From Streptomyces sp. A2-16 (GTDB taxonomy: Bacteria; Actinomycetota; Actinomycetes; Streptomycetales; Streptomycetaceae): 64,000 bases of DNA. The notes below the pieces were generated by a model. That model was not told the DNA's origin and did not search any database. It saw only the letters and a list, made by a program, of their open reading frames with translations. Position 1 is the stretch's first letter. Every line of letters starts with the position of its first letter. A program made the translations under genes and the position numbers. The stretch covers positions 5,580,001 to 5,644,000 of the forward strand of contig NZ_CP063808.1 in NCBI RefSeq assembly GCF_018128905.1. The letters are read 5' to 3'. Positions 1 through 7,554 of this stretch are shown piece after piece.

Positions 1-779
1 CGGCTCCCCTCGTCGTGGACGGCGACCGGCTGCGGCTCGCGCAGGTGCTGACGAACCTGCTGTCGAACGCGCTCAAGTACACCCGGCCGGGCGGCCGCAC
101 CGAGGTGGAGCTCGCGGCCGGGGGCGGTCAGGCGCGGCTGGCTGTGCGGGACGACGGCATCGGCTTCGAGCCCGGTCAGGCCGAGGAACTGTTCGGGGTG
201 TTCATGCGGGCCGCCCCCGCCGGCCCCGACACGCCGGAGGGCCTGGGTCTGGGGCTCGCCGTAGCGCGGACGATCACGGAACTGCACCACGGAAGGATCG
301 GCGCGCGCAGCGACGGGCCCGGCCGGGGGGCGACGTTCACGGTGGTCCTGCCGACGACCGACTGCACGGCCCCGCCGCGCCCCCGGCCCACGGCCGCCCG
401 GTCCGTGCACCGCCGGCTGTCCGTGCTGATCGTGGAGGACAACGAGGACCTGGCCGCGACCTACCACACGCTGCTGGAGCGGCAGGGCCACCGGGTGTCG
501 ACCGTGCACACCGGGACCGCCGCGCTCGCCGCGACCGAGGCGCAGGCGTTCGACGTCGTCCTGTGCGACCTGGGGTTGTCTGACATCGACGGCTACACGG
601 TCGCCCGCCGGGTACGGGGCCGGCCGGGCGGTGAGCGGCCGCGGCTCATCGCGGTCTCCGGCTTCAGCCAGGGCACCGACCGGGCGCTGTCCCGGGCGGC
701 CGGGTTCGACGCCCATCTGACCAAGCCGCTGCCGCTGACCGAGCTGATGGACGTCCTGGAGCGTCCGGAAGGCGACTGA
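1..779 (+). CDS. Hybrid sensor histidine kinase/response regulator, C-terminal part (5' end outside window)
   Basis: The reading frame is open to the left edge, so this is only the end of the protein. The first ~115 residues are a GHKL ATPase domain with an N-box (NLLSNALKYT), a G1 box (DDGIGF) and a G2 box (GLGLGLAV). A receiver domain follows (about residues 135-250) with the acidic pair in VEDNED, a phospho-acceptor Asp in LCDLGLSD, a conserved Ser in AVSGFS and the Lys in LTKPLP. It would autophosphorylate and pass phosphate to its own receiver or on to a partner. The sensing region lies outside the window, so the signal is unknown. No output domain follows the receiver. Confidence 0.9.
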   Translation, partial: APLVVDGDRLRLAQVLTNLLSNALKYTRPGGRTEVELAAGGGQARLAVRDDGIGFEPGQAEELFGVFMRAAPAGPDTPEGLGLGLAVARTITELHHGRIGARSDGPGRGATFTVVLPTTDCTAPPRPRPTAARSVHRRLSVLIVEDNEDLAATYHTLLERQGHRVSTVHTGTAALAATEAQAFDVVLCDLGLSDIDGYTVARRVRGRPGGERPRLIAVSGFSQGTDRALSRAAGFDAHLTKPLPLTELMDVLERPEGD

Positions 780-862
780 AACCGCGCCGTGCGTCTTCCC
801 CCCTGGGCCCGGCTGTGCTTGCCTGGGGAACCGTTTTTCGGCGACCGGGGCGGGAGTCGCGC

Positions 863-1762
863 ATGCGGACACCGTGGATCGTGGGGTTGTTGGCCGCAGT
901 CCTGCTGCTCGGCGCCTGCGGCGACCCCTCGGACGGACCGGAGACCGCGCCGCCGACCCCGGACGTCTCGCGAGCGGCCACCACGCACCAGCGCGCCCAG
1001 TCCGCGCCGAGCGCCTCCGCGGCCGTCGTCGCCCCCAAGGTGCTGTACCTCGGCGACTCGCTCGCCACGGAGGCCCAGCAGGTCCTCGGGCAGGAGCTGC
1101 GCCGGGAGCTGCGGGCGACGTACACGAGCGCGCCGTACTCGGGGACCACGCCGTGCGACTACCTGGAGGGCACCGGCAAGAAGTCGCTGGTGCCCGACCG
1201 CGACAAGGCGGCCGCGCTGGTCCGGGCGCGGCACCCGGACGTCGTGGTGCTGCAGTTCTGGGGCAACGCGTGGGGCTACACGTGGTGCATGGACGGGATC
1301 AGCCATGCCGCCTCGCCGCAGAGGTACTTCAGCAGGTACCGGGCCGACCTTCGCCGGCTGACCGACCAGATCGCGGCGGCGGGCGGTGGGCATCGGCCGC
1401 GGATCGTGTGGGTGGCGCAGGGCCCGGACCCGATCACCCCGGACCGGGTCCGGCGTGTGAACGAGCTCTACGAGGAGCAGGCGGCCGCCTCGGGGGACGT
1501 GGTCGCGGACGCGGGTGCGACGGTGGCGCCCGGCGGATCCCGGTACACCTGGGTGCAGTACCTGCCCTGCACCTCCGACGAGCGCGAGCACGCCGGCTAC
1601 TGCACCCAGCCGGACCGGGACCGGACCGCCCTGCACCTCGACAAGGACTACCTGCACTTCTGTCTGGCGCCCACGACGTCCACGCCCCGGCCCTGCCCGG
1701 TCCGCTCCCCCGGCATCCTGCGGATGGCCCGGGAGATCACACGGGTGATCGGCTCGTCCTGA
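863..1762 (+). CDS. Secreted SGNH/GDSL-family lipoprotein
   Basis: 299 aa. The ATG at 863 is chosen over the upstream in-frame GTG because a lipoprotein signal starts there: MRTPWIV, a hydrophobic stretch, and the lipobox LLGAC with Cys at about residue 17. The spacer after the lipobox is rich in Ser, Pro and Thr. The mature part has SGNH hydrolase blocks: VLYLGDSLA (nucleophile Ser), WGNAWG (oxyanion Asn), and DKDYLHF near the C-terminus (Asp and His). This suggests a surface-anchored esterase or an acyltransferase-associated SGNH protein; the substrate is unknown. It is convergent with the VOC gene at 1817. Confidence 0.8.
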   Translation: MRTPWIVGLLAAVLLLGACGDPSDGPETAPPTPDVSRAATTHQRAQSAPSASAAVVAPKVLYLGDSLATEAQQVLGQELRRELRATYTSAPYSGTTPCDYLEGTGKKSLVPDRDKAAALVRARHPDVVVLQFWGNAWGYTWCMDGISHAASPQRYFSRYRADLRRLTDQIAAAGGGHRPRIVWVAQGPDPITPDRVRRVNELYEEQAAASGDVVADAGATVAPGGSRYTWVQYLPCTSDEREHAGYCTQPDRDRTALHLDKDYLHFCLAPTTSTPRPCPVRSPGILRMAREITRVIGSS

Positions 1763-1765
1763 GGG

Positions 1766-1809
1766 GAGATCCGAGTCCAGGGGATCCGAACCCCGGGATC
1801 CGAGCCCGC
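1766..1809. repeat. Short tandem repeat, about 15 bp x 3
   Basis: Three near-copies of G(A/G)GATCCGARYCC lie between two convergent stop codons (units near 1766, 1781 and 1795). The GGGATCC/GGATCC pieces can pair with each other. This could be a terminator remnant or a simple replication-slippage product. Confidence 0.5.
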
Positions 1810-1816
1810 TCGCGGC

Positions 1817-2299
1817 TCACTCGCCCGCGTATGCCTTGTCCAGGGCCGCGATGTCGAACTTGCTCATCGCCATGAACGCCTTCATCACGCGGGCCGACCT
1901 CGCCGGGTCCGGGTCGGTGATCATGGCCTGGAGCCGGTCCGGCACGACCTGCCAGGACAAGCCGTACCTGTCCTTGAGCCAACCGCAGGGGCCGGGCTCG
2001 CCGCCGCCCTCGGTGAGCCTGGTCCAGTAGTAGTCGATCTCCTCCTGGTTCTCGCAGAAGATCATGAAGGAGACCGCCTCGGTGAACTTGAACTCGGGGC
2101 CGCCGTTCAGCGCGAGGAACTGCCGGCCGTTCGCCGTGAACTCGACGGTCAGCACGGACCCGGCGGGCTGCGGCGCGCCCTCCGGGTAGCGGGCGATCTC
2201 GCCGATGCTGGAGTTCTTGAACACGGAGACGTAGTAGTGGGCGGCCTCCTCCGCCTGGCCGTCGAACCAGAGACAAGTGGTGAAACCGTCGGTGGCCAT
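1817..2299 (-). CDS. VOC-family protein (PhnB/3-demethylubiquinone methyltransferase-like fold)
   Basis: 160 aa. The start is the ATG at 2299, preceded by AGGAGG at the right spacing (2305-2310). The sequence (FTTCLWFDGQAEEAAHYYVSVF, LALNGGPEFKFTEAVSFMI, WLKDRYGLSWQVVP) matches the small glyoxalase/bleomycin-resistance fold proteins often labelled 3-demethylubiquinone-9 3-methyltransferase, although members of this branch are not known to methylate. The biochemical role is unknown. It is divergent from the epoxide hydrolase gene with 123 bp between. Confidence 0.85.
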   Translation of the reverse strand: MATDGFTTCLWFDGQAEEAAHYYVSVFKNSSIGEIARYPEGAPQPAGSVLTVEFTANGRQFLALNGGPEFKFTEAVSFMIFCENQEEIDYYWTRLTEGGGEPGPCGWLKDRYGLSWQVVPDRLQAMITDPDPARSARVMKAFMAMSKFDIAALDKAYAGE

Positions 2300-2410
2300 G
2301 CGTACCTCCTGGGTCATGGGAACGTCCGTCACCTGTGTCGACCGATCCTCGCCCCGGAACTCATCGGTCGGGGGGCCACTGATCCAGGTGGCCGATACAC
2401 CTGTGCGAAC

Positions 2411-2422
2411 TAGCATCCGGGC
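2411..2422 (+). promoter_or_regulatory. -10 box TAGCAT for a leaderless epoxide hydrolase transcript
   Basis: TAGCAT at 2411-2416 is followed by exactly 6 nt and then the ATG at 2423. That spacing puts the transcription start on the start codon. No Shine-Dalgarno sequence is present. Confidence 0.55.
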
Positions 2423-3634
2423 ATGACGTCTGCGCCCACAGAGCACACCGGCCTGGTCCGGCCCTTCCGCCTCGACATTCCGCAGAGCGACCTCGACGAC
2501 CTCCACGATCGGCTCGACCGCACGCGCTGGCCCGACGACCTGTCGGCCACGGGCTGGGCGTACGGCGTGCCAGCCAGCTACCTGCGCGAACTCGTGCACC
2601 ACTGGTGGCACTCCTACGACTGGCGCGCGGCCGAGGCACGGCTGAACGAGTGGCCGCAGTTCACGACCGTCATCGACGGGTCGACGGTCCACTTCGCCCA
2701 CATCCGCTCCCCCGAGCCGGACGCCACCCCGCTGATCATCACCCACGGCTGGCCGGGCTCGATCGTCGAGTTCCTGGACGTGGTCGGCCCGTTGACCGAT
2801 CCGGCGGCCCACGGCGGCGACCCGGCCGACGCCTTCCATGTCGTCGTGCCGAGCATCCCCGGCTTCGGGCTGTCCGGGCCGCCCGCGGACACGGGCTGGG
2901 AGGCGGGCCGGATCGCGGACGCGTGGGCCGAGTTGATGACGCGCCTCGGCTACGAGCGGTTCGGCGCGCAGGGCGGTGACTGGGGCTCGGCGATCTCCCG
3001 GGAACTGGGCCGCGCCCACCCCGAGCGGATCATCGGCGTCCACCTCAACCTGCTGCCGGGGGCGCAGGCCACGCACGAACCGACCGAGGAGGAGCTCGCC
3101 GCGCTCGGGCCCGCGGAACGCGAGCGCGCCCTGGAGTCCTGGCGGCGGTGGAGCGCCTGGTCGAGCGAAGGCACCGGGTACGCCGTCCTGCACTCGACGC
3201 GGCCGCAGACCCTCGCCTACGCGCTCACCGACTCGCCGGTCGGCCAACTCGCTTGGATCGTCGAGAAGTTCCAGGAGTGGACCGACTCCGCCGAACTGCC
3301 GGAGGAGGCCGTGGACCGGGACCGGCTGCTGACCAACGTGATGCTCTACTGGCTGACCGGGACCGCCGGTTCGGCGGCCCGGATCTACTACGAGCGCGCC
3401 CACGCCACGGGCGGGCGGGCGGCCCGGCCCACCGAATTTTCCACCGCGCCGACCGCGCTCGCTCTCTTCCCGGCCGAGCTGCAACTCCCGCTGCGGCACA
3501 AGGCGGAGCGCACCGACACCGTCGTGCGCTGGACCGAGTTCGACCGGGGCGGCCACTTCGCGGCGATGGAGGAGCCGGACCTGCTGGTGGACGACGTGCG
3601 GGCGTTCTTCCGGCAACTGCGCGGGACGGGCTGA
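2423..3634 (+). CDS. Epoxide hydrolase (EHN-type alpha/beta hydrolase)
   Basis: 403 aa. The N-terminal ~110 residues form the EHN domain typical of microsomal-type epoxide hydrolases (RPFRLDIPQSDLDDLHDRLDRTRWP). The alpha/beta hydrolase core has the oxyanion motif HGWPGS, the nucleophile elbow GGDWGS (Asp nucleophile) and the catalytic His in RGGHFAAMEEP near the C-terminus. It would hydrolyse epoxides to diols in the cytoplasm through a covalent ester intermediate. Members in Streptomyces act in detoxification or secondary metabolism; nothing nearby identifies the substrate. Likely leaderless. Confidence 0.9.
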   Translation: MTSAPTEHTGLVRPFRLDIPQSDLDDLHDRLDRTRWPDDLSATGWAYGVPASYLRELVHHWWHSYDWRAAEARLNEWPQFTTVIDGSTVHFAHIRSPEPDATPLIITHGWPGSIVEFLDVVGPLTDPAAHGGDPADAFHVVVPSIPGFGLSGPPADTGWEAGRIADAWAELMTRLGYERFGAQGGDWGSAISRELGRAHPERIIGVHLNLLPGAQATHEPTEEELAALGPAERERALESWRRWSAWSSEGTGYAVLHSTRPQTLAYALTDSPVGQLAWIVEKFQEWTDSAELPEEAVDRDRLLTNVMLYWLTGTAGSAARIYYERAHATGGRAARPTEFSTAPTALALFPAELQLPLRHKAERTDTVVRWTEFDRGGHFAAMEEPDLLVDDVRAFFRQLRGTG

Positions 3635-3654
3635 ACACACCCCCGGGGCCCGCG

Positions 3655-3686
3655 CTCTGCCGGTGGCGAATCTGCCACCGGCAGAG
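3655..3686. promoter_or_regulatory. PopR-like operator: 13-bp perfect inverted repeat upstream of clpP3
   Basis: CTCTGCCGGTGGC (3655-3667) and its exact reverse complement (3674-3686) are separated by 6 nt. The right part contains TCTGCC-ACC-GGCAGA (3671-3685), a perfect 6+3+6 palindrome, and the left part a degenerate second copy TCTGCC-GGT-GGCGAA. From memory, PopR of S. lividans recognises a TCTGCC-N3-GGCAGA type palindrome before clpP3. It lies 72 bp before the clpP3 ATG. It could also terminate the epoxide hydrolase transcript. Confidence 0.65.
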
Positions 3687-3757
3687 AAGTCGCATCGGGG
3701 CATCGTCCGAGGTCAACAGTGGAGTCGACGACATCCCTGCGACCGTGAGGACAGCCC

Positions 3758-4381
3758 ATGACTTCCATCCGGGCCGAGGAGGGCGACACCCCTCCCACCC
3801 GCTTCGACGACCAACTGGCCGCCCAGCTCCTCGCCCAGCGCATCGTGCTGCTGGGCACCCAGGTCGACGAGGTCTCCGCCAACCGGATCTGCTCGCAGCT
3901 GCTGGTCCTGTCCGCGGAGGACCCCCGCACCGACATCAGCCTGTGCATCAACAGCCCGGGCGGCTCGGTGTACGCGGGACTCGCGATCTACGACACGATG
4001 CGGCTGATCCCGAACGACGTCTCGACGCTCGCCATGGGCTTCGCGGCGAGCATGGGCCAGTTCCTGCTCTGCGGCGGCGCACCCGGCAAGCGGTACGCCC
4101 TGCCGAACGCGCGGATCATGATGCACCAGGGCTCCGCGGGCATCGGCGGCACCACCGCCGACATCGAGATCCAGGCGGAGAACCTGGAGCACAGCAAGCG
4201 GACCATGGAGCGTCTCCTCGCCGAGAACACGGGCCAGACACCGGAGACGATCGCCCACGACGGCGACCGCGACCGCTGGTTCACGGCCGAGGAGGCCAGG
4301 GAGTACGGCATGGTGGACCGGGTCCTGGAGTCCCTCGCGGACGTCCGCCCGGCCGCCTCCAGGCGACGGATGGGGCTCTGA
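3758..4381 (+). CDS. clpP3: ATP-dependent Clp protease proteolytic subunit, ClpP3 type
   Basis: 207 aa. Complete catalytic triad: Ser98 (GFAASMGQ), His123 (MMHQGS) and Asp172 (DRDRWFTAEEA). The IN-SPGG oxyanion strand is present (NSPGGSVYAG). The ATG at 3758 has GTGAGGAC about 8 nt upstream. With clpP4, 1 nt downstream, it forms the two-gene clpP3-clpP4 operon known from Streptomyces, a back-up proteolytic core induced when ClpP1/ClpP2 activity fails. ClpX/ClpC ATPases would feed it substrates. Regulation by the neighbouring popR is expected from the operator upstream. A glycine-rich GIGGTT stretch follows the His region. Confidence 0.92.
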   Translation: MTSIRAEEGDTPPTRFDDQLAAQLLAQRIVLLGTQVDEVSANRICSQLLVLSAEDPRTDISLCINSPGGSVYAGLAIYDTMRLIPNDVSTLAMGFAASMGQFLLCGGAPGKRYALPNARIMMHQGSAGIGGTTADIEIQAENLEHSKRTMERLLAENTGQTPETIAHDGDRDRWFTAEEAREYGMVDRVLESLADVRPAASRRRMGL

Positions 4382-4382
4382 C

Positions 4383-4985
4383 ATGGCGAACTACACGATT
4401 CCGTACGTCGTCGAGCGGACCGCGCACGGCGAGCGCTCCTCCGACGTGTTCAGCCGCCTGCTCTCGGAGCGGATCATCTTCCTCGGCACGGAGATCGACG
4501 ACGGGGTCGCCAACGTCGTGATCGCGCAGCTCCTGCACCTGGAGTCGGCGGCCCCGGAGAACGAGATCTCGATCTACATCAACTCGCCCGGCGGATCGTT
4601 CACCTCGCTCATGGCCATCTACGACACGATGACCTATGTGCAGGCGCCGATCTCCACGCTGTGCGTGGGACAGGCGGCCTCGACGGCGGCCGTTCTGCTG
4701 GCCGGGGGCGATCCCGGCCGACGGCTCGTGCTGGAGCACGCGCGTGTGCTGCTCGGCCAGCCGGCCTCCGGCGGCAACCGCGGCGCGATCTCCGACCTCG
4801 CCCTGCAGGCCAAGGAGATGGTCCGCATCCGCTCCCAGGTGGAGGAGGTGCTGGCCCGGCACACCCACCACGACGTCGCGACCCTGCGCGCCGACATGGA
4901 CCGCGACAAGGTGTTCACCGCCGAGGAGGCAGTGGCCTACGGCCTGGCCGACGAGGTGGTGAGCCGGCGCCTCGTGACGGTCTGA
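4383..4985 (+). CDS. clpP4: ClpP4-type protease subunit lacking the catalytic histidine
   Basis: 200 aa, same fold and length as ClpP3. Ser100 (GQAASTAAV) and Asp175 (DRDKVFTAEEA) are present. The position of the catalytic His (25 residues after Ser) is Gly125 in ARVLLGQP, encoded GGC; a His codon would need two base changes, so a sequencing error is unlikely. The subunit may be inactive or structural within a ClpP3-ClpP4 hetero-oligomer. The start ATG lies 1 nt after the clpP3 stop, so translation is probably coupled. Confidence 0.9.
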   Translation: MANYTIPYVVERTAHGERSSDVFSRLLSERIIFLGTEIDDGVANVVIAQLLHLESAAPENEISIYINSPGGSFTSLMAIYDTMTYVQAPISTLCVGQAASTAAVLLAGGDPGRRLVLEHARVLLGQPASGGNRGAISDLALQAKEMVRIRSQVEEVLARHTHHDVATLRADMDRDKVFTAEEAVAYGLADEVVSRRLVTV

Positions 4986-5000
4986 GGCGCCGGTCCCGCA

Positions 5001-5426
5001 TCAGGCCGCCAGGCACATCCCGTCGTACGGCGATCCCGGTACCGCGTTGCGGCCGTGCGCGGGGTGCCGGGTGAGCTCGCCCTGGGCCAGGGAGAGCAGA
5101 TCGCCGAGGCCGAGGCCCAGGGCGTGGGCGGCGGCCGCGAGGACCTCGGAGGAGGCCTCCTTGCGGCCGCGCTCCACTTCGGAGAGGTAGGGCATGGAGA
5201 TCCGGGCCGCGTCGGCCACGTCCTTGAGCGTGCGCTCCTGGGCGAGGCGCTCGCGGCGCAGGACGTCCCCGACGAGGTCACGCCACAGGGGCTCCCTGGT
5301 CTCCCTGGTGGGCTCCCGCGGTGGTGTCGTGGCGGGGCGTGCGGACACTGGGCGGGCGGTCCCCGGGCGCGCGGACTGCGGGCGCAGGGGGATCACGCGG
5401 GCTTGGTTCGGCGCTTGGCTGCTCAC
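5001..5426 (-). CDS. popR: XRE-family regulator PopR (ClgR-like), C-terminal Leu-Ala-Ala
   Basis: 141 aa. Residues ~50-115 are a Cro/C1 helix-turn-helix (RRERLAQERTLKDVADAARISMPYLSEVERGRK) of the ClgR/PopR type, preceded by a Pro/Arg-rich N-terminus. The protein ends MCLAA. In S. lividans, PopR activates clpP3-clpP4 and is degraded by ClpP1/P2 through its terminal alanines, so loss of the main protease stabilises it; the LAA end here fits that loop. GTG start, with no ribosome site but a TAGGCT box 6 nt upstream (leaderless). It is convergent with clpP4, with the stop codons 15 bp apart. Confidence 0.88.
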   Translation of the reverse strand: MSSQAPNQARVIPLRPQSARPGTARPVSARPATTPPREPTRETREPLWRDLVGDVLRRERLAQERTLKDVADAARISMPYLSEVERGRKEASSEVLAAAAHALGLGLGDLLSLAQGELTRHPAHGRNAVPGSPYDGMCLAA

Positions 5427-5432
5427 CGGATC

Positions 5433-5487
5433 AGCCTAAATTCCGTGGCCGCCAGGGCAAGGGGTCGGCATTCTGCCCTGGGTGGAA
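5433..5487 (-). promoter_or_regulatory. popR promoter with upstream PopR-like box
   Basis: On the minus strand, TTGCCC (5460-5455), 16 nt, TAGGCT (5438-5433), 6 nt, then the GTG start at 5426. Just upstream lies TTCTGCC-CTG-GGTGGAA (5471-5487), one perfect and one degenerate PopR half-site, and CCAGGGCA/TGCCCTGG (5452-5459/5474-5481) forms an 8-bp inverted repeat. This suggests autoregulation. The element could also affect the divergent methyltransferase gene. Confidence 0.5.
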
Positions 5488-5515
5488 TCGGCGACGGGCA
5501 AGGGGCTGGTGACCG

Positions 5516-6295
5516 GTGTTGCGCGACACGTTCAACGAGGCGGCGGAGCTTTACGACCGGGCGCGTCCGGGCTATCCGCCCGCTCTGGTCCGGGAGTTGG
5601 ACCGGGTGGCCGGCCTCGGCCCGCACAGCCGTGTCCTGGAGGCGGCCCCCGGGACAGGCCAACTCACCCGCTCCCTGGCCGGGTTCGGCTGCCACATCAC
5701 CGCGGTGGAACTGGGCGACGCGATGGCGGCTGTGGCCCGGCGGCAACTGGACGGATTCCCTCGTGTCGAGGTGTGCCACGCGGACTTCGAAAGCTGGCCC
5801 CTGCCGGACGAGCCCTTCGACCTGGTCGCCTGTGCCACCGCCTGGCACTGGCTCGACCCGGCCGTCCGCGTGGAGAAGTCCGCGGACGCGCTACGCCCGG
5901 GAGGGCACCTCGCCGTGGTCGTCACCGAGCACGTGGCCGGCGGCACCGTCGACTTCTTCGCCCGGGCCCAGGACTGCTACGAACGCTGGGATCCGGCCAC
6001 ACCGCCCGGGCTGCGGCTCCAGCCGTCGTCGGAGATCTCCTCGGACACGGAGGAGTTCGAGAGCTGTCCGCGACTCGGTGACGTCACGGTGACCCGTTTC
6101 GAACAGGACATCACCTACACCACCGACCAGTACATCGACGTGCTCCTGACCTACTCGGGCCACCGGGCCCTCGACAGCACCCGCCGCGAGGGCCTCCTGG
6201 CCTGTGTCCGGGATCTGATCGAGACGCGCCACGGCGGCCGTGTCACCAAGCGGTACCTCCACGAACTGATCGTCACGACCCGGGTCGCCCGCTGA
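5516..6295 (+). CDS. Class I SAM-dependent methyltransferase
   Basis: 259 aa. The SAM-binding fold starts near residue 35 with motif I VLEAAPGTGQLT and the acidic residue in ITAVELGD. Motif II/III follow (PFDLVACATAWHWLDP), typical of the UbiE/COQ5-like Methyltransf_11 group. The N-terminal FNEAAELYDRARPGYP is characteristic of this bacterial subgroup. The substrate is unknown. A GTG start is used with AAGGGG about 12 nt upstream; a TTG one codon later is an alternative. Confidence 0.85.
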   Translation: MLRDTFNEAAELYDRARPGYPPALVRELDRVAGLGPHSRVLEAAPGTGQLTRSLAGFGCHITAVELGDAMAAVARRQLDGFPRVEVCHADFESWPLPDEPFDLVACATAWHWLDPAVRVEKSADALRPGGHLAVVVTEHVAGGTVDFFARAQDCYERWDPATPPGLRLQPSSEISSDTEEFESCPRLGDVTVTRFEQDITYTTDQYIDVLLTYSGHRALDSTRREGLLACVRDLIETRHGGRVTKRYLHELIVTTRVAR

Positions 6296-6331
6296 AGGCC
6301 GCCGATTTCCCGCCACCGGACCACTCACCGG

Positions 6332-6356
6332 GCATGCGTCGTCACTCTTCGGGTAC
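6332..6356 (+). promoter_or_regulatory. Sigma-B-type promoter match, distal (GCAT-N15-GGGTAC)
   Basis: GCAT (6332-6335), 15 nt, GGGTAC (6351-6356). This fits the GNNT-N14-16-GGGTAC/T consensus of Streptomyces sigma-B-family factors. It lies upstream of a gene for just such a factor. Confidence 0.5.
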
Positions 6357-6406
6357 GCGCAGCCTGAGGGAGCTGCGGGTCATTCGGTCGGCCGTGGTCC
6401 GGGGAC

Positions 6407-6431
6407 GCATATGTCGTCGCGTTCCGGGTAC
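6407..6431 (+). promoter_or_regulatory. Sigma-B-type promoter match, proximal (GCAT-N15-GGGTAC)
   Basis: GCAT (6407-6410), 15 nt, GGGTAC (6426-6431), the same -35, spacing and -10 as the distal copy 75 bp upstream. Predicted start near 6437, about 80 nt before the sigma gene ATG. Suggests an autoregulatory loop. Confidence 0.6.
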
Positions 6432-6515
6432 ACGGCAGGCCTCGTACCATCCGCAGGACCCTGACAACCAGGCCGAAGAGGCAGACGTCGAGCCGTGACT
6501 TTCGTGGGAGAGGTA

Positions 6516-7412
6516 ATGCATACCGTCGTCACCGCCGTGAACCGTTCGGAGGCACAGGTCACCGAGCACGCCAGCGGGACCAGGACGGGTGGGACACCCC
6601 TGCCGGGAGTCGAGGAACCGCGGTCCGTCGCCCCGCGGGACGCACGGGAGCTGTCCCGTCAGTTCTTCCAGCGCCTGACCGAGCTCGAGGAGGGGACGCA
6701 CGAGTTCCAGTACGCGCGCAACACCCTCATCGAGATGAACATGTCGCTCGTACGCTTCGCGGCCGGCAGGTTCCGGGGCCGCGGCGACGACATGGAGGAC
6801 ATCGTCCAGACCGGCATGATCGGCCTGATCAAGGCGATCGACCGGTTCGAGGTGTCCCGCGAGGTCGAGTTCACCTCGTTCGCGCTGCCCTACATCGTCG
6901 GCGAGATCAAGCGTTTCTTCCGTGACACCACCTGGGCTGTGCACGTGCCGCGGCGCCTGCAGGAGCTCCGCGTCGAGCTGGCCAAGGCGCGTGAGGAACT
7001 CGCCAGCCGGCTGGACCGCGATCCGACGGTCGCCGAACTCGCCACCCTGATGAACATCTCCGAGAGCGAGGTCATCGAGGGCCAGATTGCCTCGAACGGC
7101 TACAACTCCTCGTCCCTGGACGCCGCCCTGACCGGCGACGGTCCCGAGGGCGGCGAAGCGGTGCTCGCCGACTTCATCGGTGTCGAGGAGGACGGGCTGC
7201 GGCTCGTCGAGGACTTCCAGTCGCTCGCCCCGCTGATGGCCCAGCTCAGCGACCGGGACCGGGAGATCATCCACATGCGGTTCGTGGAGGAGGCCACCCA
7301 GTCGGAGATCGGTGAGCGGCTCGGCTGCTCGCAGATGCATGTGTCCCGGCTGATCAAGCGGATCATCATGCGGCTGCGCGAGGGCATGCTGGGCGAGCTG
7401 GGTTGCGCCTGA
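6516..7412 (+). CDS. RNA polymerase sigma factor, SigB/SigF/SigG family (stress type)
   Basis: 298 aa from the ATG at 6516, chosen for GGGAGAGG just upstream; an in-frame GTG at 6495 is possible. Region 2 is at about residues 75-145 (NMSLVRFAAGRFRGRGDDMEDIVQTGMIGLIKAIDRFE, then FTSFALPYIVGEIKRFFRDTTW), region 3 follows (VPRRLQEL, ELASRLDRDPTVAELA), and region 4 ends the protein (LSDRDREIIHMRFVEEATQSEIGERLGCSQMHVSRLIKR). These stress factors are normally held by RsbW-like anti-sigma kinases, and an RsbW-like gene lies convergently next door. A matching pair of promoters upstream suggests autoactivation. Confidence 0.92.
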   Translation: MHTVVTAVNRSEAQVTEHASGTRTGGTPLPGVEEPRSVAPRDARELSRQFFQRLTELEEGTHEFQYARNTLIEMNMSLVRFAAGRFRGRGDDMEDIVQTGMIGLIKAIDRFEVSREVEFTSFALPYIVGEIKRFFRDTTWAVHVPRRLQELRVELAKAREELASRLDRDPTVAELATLMNISESEVIEGQIASNGYNSSSLDAALTGDGPEGGEAVLADFIGVEEDGLRLVEDFQSLAPLMAQLSDRDREIIHMRFVEEATQSEIGERLGCSQMHVSRLIKRIIMRLREGMLGELGCA

Positions 7413-7434
7413 GCACACAGGAGACAGCGAATAG

Positions 7435-7462
7435 GCGGGTGTCGTCCTCGGACGGCACCCGC
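7435..7462. terminator. Stem-loop between sigma factor and RsbW-like gene
   Basis: GCGGGTGTCGTCC (7435-7447) pairs with 7450-7462 (one G-T pair), giving a ~12-bp stem with a tight CTCG loop, 22 bp after the sigma factor stop. There is no U-tract, which is usual for Streptomyces terminators. It could serve both convergent genes. Confidence 0.65.
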
Positions 7463-7554
7463 TCCACGATCACGGGCATGACACCGCGAGCTCAGTGGTC
7501 GTCAGTGGTCGAAAGCCTCAGCGGCCGCGCTCGCTCCGCGCCGCCGCCGACGTC

